DNA of 40,252 bases from Loktanella salsilacus (GCF_900114485.1 NZ_FOTF01000027.1:1-40252), one strand, 5' to 3'. Numbered from the stretch's first letter, positions 25,172 through 33,190 are shown. Notes: generated by a model not told the origin, from the letters alone. Made by a program: numbers and translations.

Positions 25172-26374
25172 ATGCATTCAGTGCTGCACGATAAGTTGCG
25201 CGAAGACGCAGAGCGCCTTTCCGAAGCTTTGGAACACATGTCTAAGCTGTTCCTCGCCCCCAAAGAGGAAAAGACCCTCCGTAGCTTTGCAACGCCTGAA
25301 GTGGCAGAGCTGCTGCGCGTCAGTGACGGGTACCTTCGCAAAGCGCATTTCGATGGTCGCATTCCAGAGGTCGAGCAAGGGGCGAACAACAAGCGCCTTT
25401 ATACGGCAGAGAACATCATCGAAATCCGACACATCTTGGCGCAGAACGCTAAGGATCCTCTCCAGTTCCTCCCGGGCCGGCGACCCGGTGACAAGCTTCA
25501 AATCTGGTCTACCGTGAATTTCAAAGGCGGCTCAAGCAAGACCACCACGACAATAAGCCTCGGCATGCGGCTCGCCATGAGGGGGTATCGTGTACTCTTG
25601 CTCGACAGTGATCCACAAGCCTCCCTGACCACGTTCTTCGGCTATCAGCCGGAGATCGATTTCAGAAAAGGTGGCACCCTTTACGACGCAATTCGCTACA
25701 ATGATGGTGACAGCGTGCGCGTCCCGATCGTTGATGTACTCAAAAAGACCTATTTTCCCAATCTCGATATCGTTCCTGGCGGCATCATGCTGTCGGAGTT
25801 CGAGACCGAAACGCCTATGGCCCTTAGCCGCGGCGAGCAGCCTGTATTTTTCAATCGGATCCGGGACTCGCTACGGCAGGTTGAAGACGATTACGATATC
25901 GTTCTGATCGACTGTCCTCCTCAACTCGGATACCTGACAATGTCGGCGGTGTGCGCGTCGACCTCACTTCTGATGACCATCATTCCCGAGCGCGTCGATC
26001 TGGCCTCTGCAAGCCAATTCCTGACGATGGCCTCAGGCGTTCTCGAAGTGCTTCATACGAATGGCGGAATCGGCGCCTACGACAACTTCGCATATCTGCT
26101 GACGCGGTTCGATACGGCCATCAGCACACAGCAAGACTTATCCGAATGGATGCGGGAGCTTTTGGGCGACAGCGTCATAAAAACGCCTTTCGTCAAGTCT
26201 TCCGCGGTCAGTGAGGCCGGCCTCTCCCAAAAGACAATCTTCGAAGTTGATCTGTCGGCCGTCAAGAACCGCAAGACATACGAACGCGCATTGGAATCCG
26301 TCATCGGATTCTCCAACGACATTGAAATCATGATTCAGAACTCATGGGGACGAGGAGATAGTAATGAAACGTGA
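25172..26374 (+). CDS. repA: Plasmid partition ATPase RepA (repABC)
   Basis: In this 400-residue protein, residues about 38-90 form an N-terminal MerR-like winged helix ('ATPEVAELLRVSDGYLRKAHFDGRIP') typical of RepA, which represses its own operon. The ParA ATPase domain follows, with the deviant Walker A K-G-G-S-S-K-T-T-T at 118-126 and 'LLLDSDPQASLTT' and 'DIVLIDCPPQLG' downstream. It drives segregation together with RepB on parS sites. It overlaps repB by 11 bases. Confidence 0.95.
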   Translation: MHSVLHDKLREDAERLSEALEHMSKLFLAPKEEKTLRSFATPEVAELLRVSDGYLRKAHFDGRIPEVEQGANNKRLYTAENIIEIRHILAQNAKDPLQFLPGRRPGDKLQIWSTVNFKGGSSKTTTTISLGMRLAMRGYRVLLLDSDPQASLTTFFGYQPEIDFRKGGTLYDAIRYNDGDSVRVPIVDVLKKTYFPNLDIVPGGIMLSEFETETPMALSRGEQPVFFNRIRDSLRQVEDDYDIVLIDCPPQLGYLTMSAVCASTSLLMTIIPERVDLASASQFLTMASGVLEVLHTNGGIGAYDNFAYLLTRFDTAISTQQDLSEWMRELLGDSVIKTPFVKSSAVSEAGLSQKTIFEVDLSAVKNRKTYERALESVIGFSNDIEIMIQNSWGRGDSNET

Positions 26375-27314
26375 TCTGCTGTCACGCAGCCTTGCGCAGA
26401 TGGGGTCCAAAACTGCCGCCACCCCTGGGCCGTCCGGTACGGATGAGGGTGCTCCGCGTGCGCTCAAAAGTATGTCGGATGTTCTGGCTCAAGTCTCTTC
26501 ACAGTCGGCGCAGGACGTCAATGTCAACGACATTGCCGACTCCGATATCGCCGACCGCTTCGATGTCAGCGTCGAGCTCGACGCCCTCGTCGAATCCATC
26601 CAGACATCCGGCCAGCAGCTCCCTGCCCTTCTAAGATACCGCCGCGGTGCTGGACCGCGCTACGAAGTCGTCTATGGTCGTCGCCGTATTGCGGCGTGCC
26701 GGAGGCTCGGCATTCAAGTCAAAGCCTTCATCAAGGAAATGGATCCGCGCGAAGCGCTGGTGTCCCAAGCCCTCGAGAATTCGGCCCGCCTTGAACGCAG
26801 CTTCATTGAGCAGGCCATCTTTTCCGTCAAACTTGAAGACCAGGGGTTTACGCGCGCCGAGATCTGCGACGTTTTGGCCGTGGACAAGGGGACGTTGAGT
26901 AAACTGATTGGTGTTGCCAAGGATGTTCCAGAGGATGTCATCTACGGCATCGGCGCGGCCCATGACGTCGGCCGCAGGCAGTGGTTGGAACTACGCCGTC
27001 TTTTCGGCCTGGAAGGCCGACCGACCGATGAGGATGCGGTGGCGCTCCTTCCCACTGTAGGATCAGGCGCTGAAAAGATTGCCACAATTATCAAAGACAT
27101 GCAGGCAACGGAACATGCGGTGCCCGCGCGGGCTGCCAAGAGTATGGCTGCCCCCCCTGCCCCGCCGCGAAAGATAGGTGACACACCGGTCGCGTACATG
27201 GTGAAGGGGCACCGACTCACGATTGAAATATCGGATAAAAAAGAACACGGCTTCATTGGCTTCGTCGAGGACAATCTCGAAAAGCTATATTCGGCCTGGA
27301 AGGATGAAAAATAG
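26364..27314 (+). CDS. repB: Plasmid partition protein RepB (ParB family)
   Basis: The 316-residue protein has the RepB N-terminus (MKRDLLSRSLAQM), a ParB nucleotide-binding domain ('LVESIQTSGQQLPALLRYR', 'YEVVYGRRRIAACRRLG', 'EALVSQALENSARLERS') and a KorB-like helix-turn-helix ('GFTRAEICDVLAVDKGTLSKLI'). It should bind the four GTTGGCC-type palindromes downstream. GAGGAG precedes the ATG. Confidence 0.95.
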   Translation: MKRDLLSRSLAQMGSKTAATPGPSGTDEGAPRALKSMSDVLAQVSSQSAQDVNVNDIADSDIADRFDVSVELDALVESIQTSGQQLPALLRYRRGAGPRYEVVYGRRRIAACRRLGIQVKAFIKEMDPREALVSQALENSARLERSFIEQAIFSVKLEDQGFTRAEICDVLAVDKGTLSKLIGVAKDVPEDVIYGIGAAHDVGRRQWLELRRLFGLEGRPTDEDAVALLPTVGSGAEKIATIIKDMQATEHAVPARAAKSMAAPPAPPRKIGDTPVAYMVKGHRLTIEISDKKEHGFIGFVEDNLEKLYSAWKDEK

Positions 27315-27357
27315 TGAACATACGGAATTACAGCCCGTAACCCATTGTTTTCATTTA

Positions 27358-27373
27358 GTTGGCCACGGCCAAC
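27358..27373. promoter_or_regulatory. parS-like site 1 (repB-repC intergenic)
   Basis: GTTGGCCACGGCCAAC fits GTT-N4-GC-N4-AAC, the repABC parS consensus, except that the centre is AC rather than GC. It is the first of four copies. Confidence 0.75.
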
Positions 27374-27420
27374 TTCACCAAACCAACAATAACCGCAGTT
27401 AGAGGAGGCAGGCACCACAC

Positions 27421-27474
27421 AAAAAGAAACCCCCCGAAGGCGGTTAAGCGCTCCAGAGGGTCCCGATCTACTGC
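27421..27474 (-). ncRNA. Antisense ctRNA regulating repC (incompatibility RNA)
   Basis: Between repB and repC, the - strand has TTGCAG (complement at 27504-27509), a 17-base spacer and TACCAA (27481-27486). It ends in a terminator hairpin (AACCGCC/GGGGGGTT with a TTCG loop, 27428-27445) followed by T-rich sequence. The predicted RNA is about 54 nt, the usual size of repABC ctRNAs, which bind the repC leader and limit RepC translation. Position and structure fit; the promoter match is modest. Confidence 0.65.
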
Positions 27475-27552
27475 AATTTATTGGTACCCCTAAATTTTTA
27501 ACGCTGCAACACCGATTTCGGTGACCGGTATCATTTTGTCGTCTGAAAATGT

Positions 27553-28734
27553 ATGTACCACCACCCAGCAACGGCTCTTGAAGCCGAGGCACAGTCGATC
27601 TGTGCCGTAGATGAACACACCGCATTCGATGGTGTCGGAACGGTTGCGCAGCAGCCGCATTTTTGTCCGGTCAGGCGCCGTGATCTGTTGGCCGCGGTCA
27701 ATACCGCCGCAAAGGATCTTGGTTTGCGCCCCGCATCGGTTGTCGTCATCGACGCCCTGTTGAGCTGCCTGCCGTGCAAGGATCCCAAAACGGGTACCGA
27801 CAGTCCAATTACACCGCTAACGCTGCTGACAGTCTACGCCGCCAACGCCACACTTTGCTTCCGGGCGAAAGGCATAACCGACCGCCAGTTGCGTCGGCAT
27901 CTGGAGACACTCGAAGATGTCGGCCTGATCACACGAAAAGACAGCGCCAACGGGAAACGATTTCCCATCCAGCGATCTGGCAAGGTCATTGGTGCTTTCG
28001 GGATCGACCTATCACCTCTTCTGGCGCGGTCGGCAGAAATCATCCACTTAGCGCAACGACGCCGTGATGACGCCGCCGAGCTACGCGGGCTGCGGTCCTG
28101 CATCCAGTCGCTCCGAATAACATGTCTCGACCTCGACGTAGACACGGAGGCCACAAATTTTCTCGACAGCATCCGCAATATTCTACGTCGTGCCACGACG
28201 ACGGTCATCGAGGCACGCGCCATCATATCTAAACTCAAAGGCATCATCGCTGCCACCTGTGCCGTGACTAGTCCGGTTCAAACCTCGAACGAAACCGAGA
28301 TCTACATCCCGGTTAAAGCCTCCTGTGTAGCGCAAAAACACAACGCAGAACCGCATGAAACGTCCGCCACAGACGGACAAAATGACCGGCACAAAGAACC
28401 TACAAAATCATATACAAAAAAAATAACCCCCCAATCATTGACGAACCTCTGGCATAGACTCACGCATATTCGAAATTTCTACCCCGATATGCCGCGATCA
28501 GATCATCACGCCCTCCAAATCGTATATGAGTTCGGAAAAATGCTGAGAATTGACCCTGATATTTTGGCAAGTGGCATCGCATCGAAAGGCTGGCAAGTTG
28601 CGCTTGAAGCTCAGAATGAAATCGCCGCACGTGTTGCAACCATTGCCGACCCCACAAGTTATTTTGGGCGCTTGTTGAGGACCGGCAACAGACTGAGCCA
28701 AACGTTCATCCCCGACGTGAGAAGCTATGCCTGA
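27553..28734 (+). CDS. repC: Plasmid replication initiator RepC (repABC)
   Basis: The 393-residue protein carries RepC hallmarks: 'RRRDLLAAVNTAAKDLGL' near 38-55, 'VVIDALLSCLP', 'ANATLCFRAKGITDRQLRRHLETLEDVGLI' (winged helix, about 98-127), 'NGKRFPI' and 'GAFGIDLSPLLAR' near 145-160. RepC starts replication at an origin that, in this family, lies within its own gene. No strong ribosome-binding site precedes the ATG, in keeping with control by the antisense RNA. Confidence 0.95.
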   Translation: MYHHPATALEAEAQSICAVDEHTAFDGVGTVAQQPHFCPVRRRDLLAAVNTAAKDLGLRPASVVVIDALLSCLPCKDPKTGTDSPITPLTLLTVYAANATLCFRAKGITDRQLRRHLETLEDVGLITRKDSANGKRFPIQRSGKVIGAFGIDLSPLLARSAEIIHLAQRRRDDAAELRGLRSCIQSLRITCLDLDVDTEATNFLDSIRNILRRATTTVIEARAIISKLKGIIAATCAVTSPVQTSNETEIYIPVKASCVAQKHNAEPHETSATDGQNDRHKEPTKSYTKKITPQSLTNLWHRLTHIRNFYPDMPRSDHHALQIVYEFGKMLRIDPDILASGIASKGWQVALEAQNEIAARVATIADPTSYFGRLLRTGNRLSQTFIPDVRSYA

Positions 28735-28798
28735 GAATAATGCAGCCAACAGATCCCTACTCCGTTAATGTGGCTCGTATCACCGAAATTGAACTGCA

Positions 28799-28814
28799 GT
28801 TGGCCGCGGCCAAC
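28799..28814. promoter_or_regulatory. parS-like site 2 (downstream of repC)
   Basis: GTTGGCCGCGGCCAAC, a perfect palindrome and an exact match to GTT-N4-GC-N4-AAC. Confidence 0.85.
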
Positions 28815-28908
28815 TCTTGTGAAACGAAAGATCGTAAATGCGTCTTTTCATTCAGGATAGCCCAGCAATAGCAGCTTCTCACCTGAGCCAAGCAAATGGG
28901 TCAGCGCT

Positions 28909-28924
28909 GCTTGCCGCGGCCAAC
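28909..28924. promoter_or_regulatory. parS-like site 3 (degenerate left arm)
   Basis: GCTTGCCGCGGCCAAC differs at two positions of the left arm from the perfect site. It lies in a 421-bp stretch after repC that has no supported gene. Confidence 0.65.
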
Positions 28925-29155
28925 TTCATTTCAAGGTTTTCAAGGATCCATGACTGGGGCTGTGTCTCTCTGATCCCTACCTTGTTCGTTACAATATGCC
29001 ATTGCATGCGGGTCAGTGCGATGACCCTACTGCACCATGGCAGACCCCCGGCCAGACTCCGTCCAAACCGGCCGTTGTCAACTAAACTGAACGCAGTCCA
29101 TGAGCACTCTAGTCAACGAGGTTTTTATCAAAATCTTCGATACTCATCTTTATGT

Positions 29156-29821
29156 TCAAATTGACGCCACCATGATCCAAGCCTGCGCGGCGATATTTCC
29201 CCACCTATGAGCGCTCGGGAAAATGGGCCTGCTACTAATCTCCGACGGCATAGTTAATTTATTCAACTGCAGATCTACTTCGCCTGTCCGGTAAACATAG
29301 ATGTCTGCTTCATCATCAATGGTCTTCGATCGCCACAAACTGATCCGCATTAACGGAATGTTGGCCGCGGCCAACATTTGATCGACACCCTGCGTCCCAG
29401 GCATGACAGCTGGCATATCTTCGATCATCTCGAACGTGAGGTTGGCAATGTCATTCCGCCCACGGCCGCCGGAGGCAAAAGAGTAGGCGAGCAGTGTACG
29501 GTCGCGAAATGCGGTGAGGCGCTCTCCCGGGATCGTCGGAAATGGCATCGAAGTTCAGTATTTAGTAAAAGGAGTTTACCTTGTTCATACGGAATATGAT
29601 GTCCCAGGTGATCGCCTTCTTTGATTGACGCCCGCGTCGGCCGCTGCGGCTGCGCCGGGCCACGCGAAGAACTTTTTCAGGCGGGCATCATTGAAGGGGT
29701 GCTCGCGATCGCTCAACGCGCAGACCATGTGCCGCGTCGACATGTTTAGACGCAAGGTGCTATTTGGATGCGGCTTGCCATTTTTGGAAAAGCCCGCTTC
29801 TTTCAGGACCTTGGCTGACAT
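29156..29821 (-). pseudogene. Decayed tyrosine recombinase (phage-integrase family)
   Basis: Two - strand frames together resemble the first two thirds of a plasmid-type tyrosine recombinase. 29821-29585 encodes 'STLRLNMSTRHMVCALSDREHPFNDARLKKFFAW', like the core-binding domain. 29548-29156 encodes 'AFRDRTLLAYSFASGGRGRNDIANLTFEMI', like the start of the catalytic domain, where the motif normally reads RDRALLLFAFASGGRRR. They are in different frames, and the second stops before the catalytic H-x-x-R and Tyr. It is therefore inactive. Confidence 0.7.
29360..29375. promoter_or_regulatory. parS-like site 4 (inside recombinase remnant)
   Basis: GTTGGCCGCGGCCAAC, identical to site 2. It lies within the broken recombinase sequence, where it encodes 'LAAANI'. 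Confidence 0.8.
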
Positions 29822-29834
29822 ACCGCGGTTGCAT

Positions 29835-29912
29835 CGTTATTATTAAATAATTATAGTATAACATACTGATATCGTTAAATAAATATTATTACCCCCCTAA
29901 CTACAGTCTCAT
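29835..29912. other. AT-rich island between two broken mobile genes
   Basis: About 80 bases are strongly AT-rich (runs such as TTATTATTAAATAATTATAG). They contain the inverted repeat AGTAT-AAC-ATACT and a partial direct repeat starting ATCGTTA. This may be an old insertion junction. No gene. Confidence 0.4.
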
Positions 29913-29951
29913 TATCGGATATGAGGTACTTTCTTGTAGGTTTTGGCCGTT

Positions 29952-30539
29952 GTGGATCAATCAGGCATCATCATCGTAGATGATGCGGCATGGGAACAGG
30001 CAGTTAATCGGGAGGCGGTGATCTGCCGCTTGGCAAACAAAGCCCACCCTGATCGTGCCAAATTTCTTCCAGCCTGTCGGCAGCTTGGGGTCAAACGAAC
30101 CCGTCTTTAACAGCTGATCAAAGCGTACGAAGCGCTGCCGATCGCCAGATCTCTTCTGACAGCCGCAGCGGGCACCCAAACGCGTGGTGGACGACCGCCG
30201 GAAATGAACGAAGCCGTGATGATTGCTCGGGCGGTTGAGAACATCTGCAAGTCGCGTCAGAAACTGAGAATTAATGAGTGGCACAAGGAAGTGCGCATCC
30301 GCGACATCAGGAGGGCAGGGGACCGCAGCGCTATCGGCTCTGCCTATTTGTTCAACGGCCGCTTCGGATCGAAGTCGATCAGCCGGATACTTTCGCCCTT
30401 ACGGAACAATCCGTCAGCGCGAAGGGCCGTGGGTGTTGATATCCCGACGCCACCATCGGTGGATGCAAAGTTGATTAAGCGCATGTGGGAGCCTAAACGC
30501 CTGGCAGCAGTTCTGACCCAGACTGGACCGTCACTATGA
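29952..30539 (+). pseudogene. N-terminal remnant of a Mu/TniA-type transposase
   Basis: From GTG at 29952 the frame encodes 'VVDDAAWEQAVNREAVICRLANKAHPDRAKFLPACRQLGVKRTRL', interrupted by TAA at 30108-30110. It continues in the same frame 'QLIKAYEALPIARSLLTAAAGTQTRGGRPP' and 'VENICKSRQKLRINEWHKEVRIRDIRRAG'. This is the N-terminal, DNA-binding part of Mu-transposase-C family transposases. The catalytic DDE part is missing. Between 30540 and 30801 I see no further supported gene. Confidence 0.65.
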
Positions 30540-30801
30540 CCTTTGCCACAGTCGATACAGCGAACCTTTCAAACCTCCGCGGTCCTCGTACAGTATCCGA
30601 CGCGATTGCTGGAAACGACCGAAAGAGGGCGGTTAGCCGCGGAGAAGCCGGGCCAGGATCGATCTGGAAGCTTGGGGCGATATCCGCGTGGCTCCGGAGC
30701 GAAGCCTTTGGATTACGCATACCAAAGGGACGGGTAATTGCTGTCGCTGTCGCCCGGCCGGAAGAGATGCCAATCGGGCCATCATGAAACGATGCGGTCT
30801 A

Positions 30802-31284
30802 TTAAAGGCCGTTCGTCTTGCGGAAGATCTGCGCCAGTTCTTCGTCATGCTCCCGCAGGAATTCACGCAGCAAAATCGCGGGGCTTGCGAACTTTCGAGC
30901 ATCGGGGCTCAGGCTCAATATTTTGTCGCGTATGGCGAGCGCGAGGTCGCTCGAATGAGCCACAGTCACCCGCAGTTGCTTGGGCTCAACGGCAGCTGCG
31001 GCCGGTTCAGGTTTGCGAGTCGGGGTCTGCGCGGTGTTGGGTGGAGCGATGTTCACTGTTTCATCCGAAGACTGTTGTTCGGTAGGTGCCGCATTTGGCG
31101 TGTGATCGGACTGTATGTCAGCTGGAGGCGCTTTGCTTGGTGCCGGCGTCAGCTCTGATTGTGACGTGTCAGCTTCAGTTTTACCGAGACCGTTCGCCTT
31201 CGCTGTTGTTGCAATGGAAGCCCGGTCTCGGTCCGTGAGGCCCGGAACAGGCATCTTTTGGCGGGGCTTGCGTTCAACAGCCAT
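30802..31284 (-). CDS. Partner protein of the VirC1/ParA-like ATPase (possible VirC2/ribbon-helix-helix type)
   Basis: This 160-residue protein has a disordered Pro/Ala/Thr-rich middle (about 35-100) and a compact C-terminus (about 103-160): 'KQLRVTVAHSSDLALAIRDKILSLSPDARKF', then 'AILLREFLREHDEELAQIF'. One short strand followed by two helices is what a ribbon-helix-helix domain looks like, and the segment can be laid against the RHH core of VirC2; this is by eye only. It overlaps the ATPase gene by one base (TAATG), so the two are made together. The likely role is DNA binding at the heptad array or transfer origin. Confidence 0.6.
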   Translation of the reverse strand: MAVERKPRQKMPVPGLTDRDRASIATTAKANGLGKTEADTSQSELTPAPSKAPPADIQSDHTPNAAPTEQQSSDETVNIAPPNTAQTPTRKPEPAAAAVEPKQLRVTVAHSSDLALAIRDKILSLSPDARKFASPAILLREFLREHDEELAQIFRKTNGL

Positions 31285-31985
31285 TAAAATTCTCCCGTGA
31301 TAAGGGCGGCCAACGCATCTGCGGCCCTCTGTATTTTTTTGATCGCCTCAAAGCTTCGACCATCAGCTTCTGCCGCAGCGATTGCTTCGTCGCTGGTCAT
31401 ATCGTCACCAATAAACGATTTGATCGCGCTTGAGCGATGCAATCCTTTGATCGCGCCATAATGACCATGGATGAGTTCTTCATAAGCAAGCATTTGAGCG
31501 TTCGGAAATTGGCCCTCTTTTTGGTAGATGACAGTGAGAAAGTCTTTGGGGTCTGTGTCGTCATCGCCCGTCGCTTCGAGGGCAATTTTAAAGTAGGCTA
31601 ATGTCTTTTCAACGCCGGTTACTTCGTTCTTTTCAGGGCCACACGGCGAAAATACGCGGTCGCAGATTGCAAGAGCTGCCATTTGCTTCGCATCTTCACC
31701 GCCCTTCGTATCAATTATGATCCAATCAACGTCATCTTGAAGCCGGTCCAGCATCATATTGTAGCACTCCGCCACTGTCGCTTCGTGCCGTATATCAAAG
31801 TCGATGATATCAATGCCTTCGTTGCGTGCGCAAACAGGGATCGCCCAGTTTGTGACACTAGCCTGATTGTCGAAGTCAATGATCTGGACGGTTTGACCGC
31901 TCCGAAAGAAGCTGTCCGCAACGAGGGCTGCAGTTGTGGACTTGCCGACTCCACCTTTGGTTGAAGCGAAAGTAATGATCTTCAT
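31284..31985 (-). CDS. ParA/VirC1-like ATPase
   Basis: The 233-residue protein has Walker A K-G-G-V-G-K-S-T at 10-17, 'VQIIDFDNQASVTNWA' (A' motif) near 33-48 and 'WIIIDTKGGEDA' (Walker B) near 88-99. It lacks the N-terminal HTH of RepA. The 'IIIDTKGG' form and the position beside mobilisation genes resemble VirC1 of Ti plasmids, which brings the relaxosome to the secretion channel; a second partition system is the other possibility. GAGGA precedes the ATG, and the heptad array begins 62 bases upstream. Confidence 0.8.
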   Translation of the reverse strand: MKIITFASTKGGVGKSTTAALVADSFFRSGQTVQIIDFDNQASVTNWAIPVCARNEGIDIIDFDIRHEATVAECYNMMLDRLQDDVDWIIIDTKGGEDAKQMAALAICDRVFSPCGPEKNEVTGVEKTLAYFKIALEATGDDDTDPKDFLTVIYQKEGQFPNAQMLAYEELIHGHYGAIKGLHRSSAIKSFIGDDMTSDEAIAAAEADGRSFEAIKKIQRAADALAALITGEF

Positions 31986-32046
31986 TCTGCTGTCCTCAGT
32001 GTCGGAGCCGGTGCATGTCTTGGAGCCTGTGTTGTTCTAGGCGGTA

Positions 32047-32243
32047 ACCTACAGCCTGCCACCTATAACCTACAACCTGCTACCTGTAGGCTATAGCCTG
32101 AAACCTGAAATCAAGCGGCTACAACTTTCTGCCCATCACCTGAAGGCTCTGTCCCGAAGCCTAAAACTTCTGACCTCTACTTTTGCAGCCTCCTACCTCC
32201 TGCCTTTAACCTTCTGCCTGCAACCGTGTGCCCAAAGCCTTTG
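32047..32243. repeat. Array of about 27 degenerate 7-bp repeats (consensus RCCTNNA)
   Basis: From 32047 the core RCCT recurs every seven bases: ACCTACA, GCCTGCC, ACCTATA, ACCTACA, ACCTGCT and so on. By my count 17 units have a perfect RCCT and most others differ by one base. Phase is kept to about 32179, shifts by one base, then continues with GCCTCCT, ACCTCCT, GCCTTTA, ACCTTCT, GCCTGCA to 32243. It lies immediately upstream of the VirC1/ParA-like gene, where it could be the operator and centromere for a ribbon-helix-helix protein. No reading frame explains a 7-base period. Confidence 0.85.
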
Positions 32244-32533
32244 GCAGCACGGATGGATTTGATGCTGGCAGCAACCGCAGGCGCACTGGCAAATGGAACT
32301 CATCGGGATCGCGCCTTGAGGCGTTGGATCGAAATGCCGTTTCCGCCTTCCAATGAAGCATAGGGATTGTGAGTGGGGCAGGGTGGGGCAAGGCCCGACT
32401 TCGCAATGAGAGGCCCGCTTTGAGGCCTCTGTGGACATTTTTCGCCCCTTCGAGGCGGTCACACCTACGGTGTTCCGTCGCTACCCCGGTGGGCGCTCCG
32501 TCGCGTCCCTGCGGGTCGCTCAAACGGACTAAA

Positions 32534-32580
32534 ATTATAGATATGTGGCAGAGCTATAGTTGCGCGCACATATCTATAAT
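32534..32580. repeat. 14-bp perfect inverted repeat of the probable oriT
   Basis: ATTATAGATATGTG and CACATATCTATAAT are perfect arms separated by 19 bases. The AT-rich arms lie between the heptad array and the mobilisation genes, 16 bases from the nick-site match. Likely a relaxosome accessory-protein site. Confidence 0.75.
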
Positions 32581-32595
32581 GTTAGGGAAGGGGTA

Positions 32596-32604
32596 GCAGG
32601 ATAT
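32596..32604 (-). other. Candidate P-type oriT nick site
   Basis: The - strand reads ATATCCTG followed by C, matching the nick region of P-type origins and T-DNA borders (ATCCTG, cut after G). Cleavage would fall between 32597 and 32596 and send the - strand out toward lower coordinates. Its place right before MobC and a VirD2-type relaxase makes it credible; the match alone is short. Confidence 0.65.
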
Positions 32605-33190
32605 GCAGCTTGCAAGACATTTTCGTTTTAGGGCTTTCCAAATGCCGAAATCGTTCAAGACCAAGGACAAAATCGCGGCCTCGAACATGCTCTTGGAGGG
32701 CGAGACCCCAAAGTTGGTCGCGGCAAAATTTGGCGTCCACATTTCCACGATCTACGCTTTGCGAAAGGATCGGGGTCACGGCCATACCAAGCCGGATCGC
32801 GCCTCCCACAACATCACATTCCGCCTGTCCGACGTAGAGTTGCGGGCGTTGGACGTCTTCATTGTGGATGCGGGATTGCCTTCGCGAACCGCCGCCTTGC
32901 GCTCACTGGTGCGCTCCGCGACGGGTTTCCTAGAGCTGCGTCGCGATGAACTGCTCGATCTGACCGAGGCGAGACGCGAGTTGCGTGCCCAGGGGCGCAA
33001 CCTCAATCAGCTGACCTACGCGATGAACAGGTCGGCTTTGAGGGGTGGGGCGAAGCTATCGCCAGAGGATAAGCAGTTTCTGGCGACAGTTCGGCATACC
33101 TTCACCGTCGTCGACAGGCTGATTTCTGTCGGTTTCAGCGAGGTGCGACAGCAAGGCCGGAACGCATTGCACGCGGGAGAACACCTGTGA
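32603..33190 (+). CDS. MobC-like relaxosome protein with N-terminal helix-turn-helix
   Basis: From ATG at 32603 the product is 195 residues; a second ATG at 32642 would keep the nick site outside the gene and give 182. The N-terminal part has a resolvase-like HTH ('PKLVAAKFGVHISTIYALRK'). It is followed by a ribbon-helix-helix segment ('HNITFRLSDVELRALDVFIVDAGL') and the MobC signature 'LRAQGRNLNQLTYAMN'. MobC proteins open oriT and help the relaxase nick. An HTH fused in front of MobC is unusual. It overlaps the relaxase start by 4 bases. Confidence 0.82.
   Translation: MQLARHFRFRAFQMPKSFKTKDKIAASNMLLEGETPKLVAAKFGVHISTIYALRKDRGHGHTKPDRASHNITFRLSDVELRALDVFIVDAGLPSRTAALRSLVRSATGFLELRRDELLDLTEARRELRAQGRNLNQLTYAMNRSALRGGAKLSPEDKQFLATVRHTFTVVDRLISVGFSEVRQQGRNALHAGEHL

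Noticed and set aside
30536-30787. 83-residue + strand frame after the transposase remnant
   Set aside because: No ribosome site or family, antisense or adjacent to decayed sequence; it may be more mobile-element debris but cannot be supported.
32047-32243. Heptad array read as a CRISPR array or coding repeat
   Set aside because: Units are 7 bases with no spacers, and a 7-base period cannot keep one reading frame.
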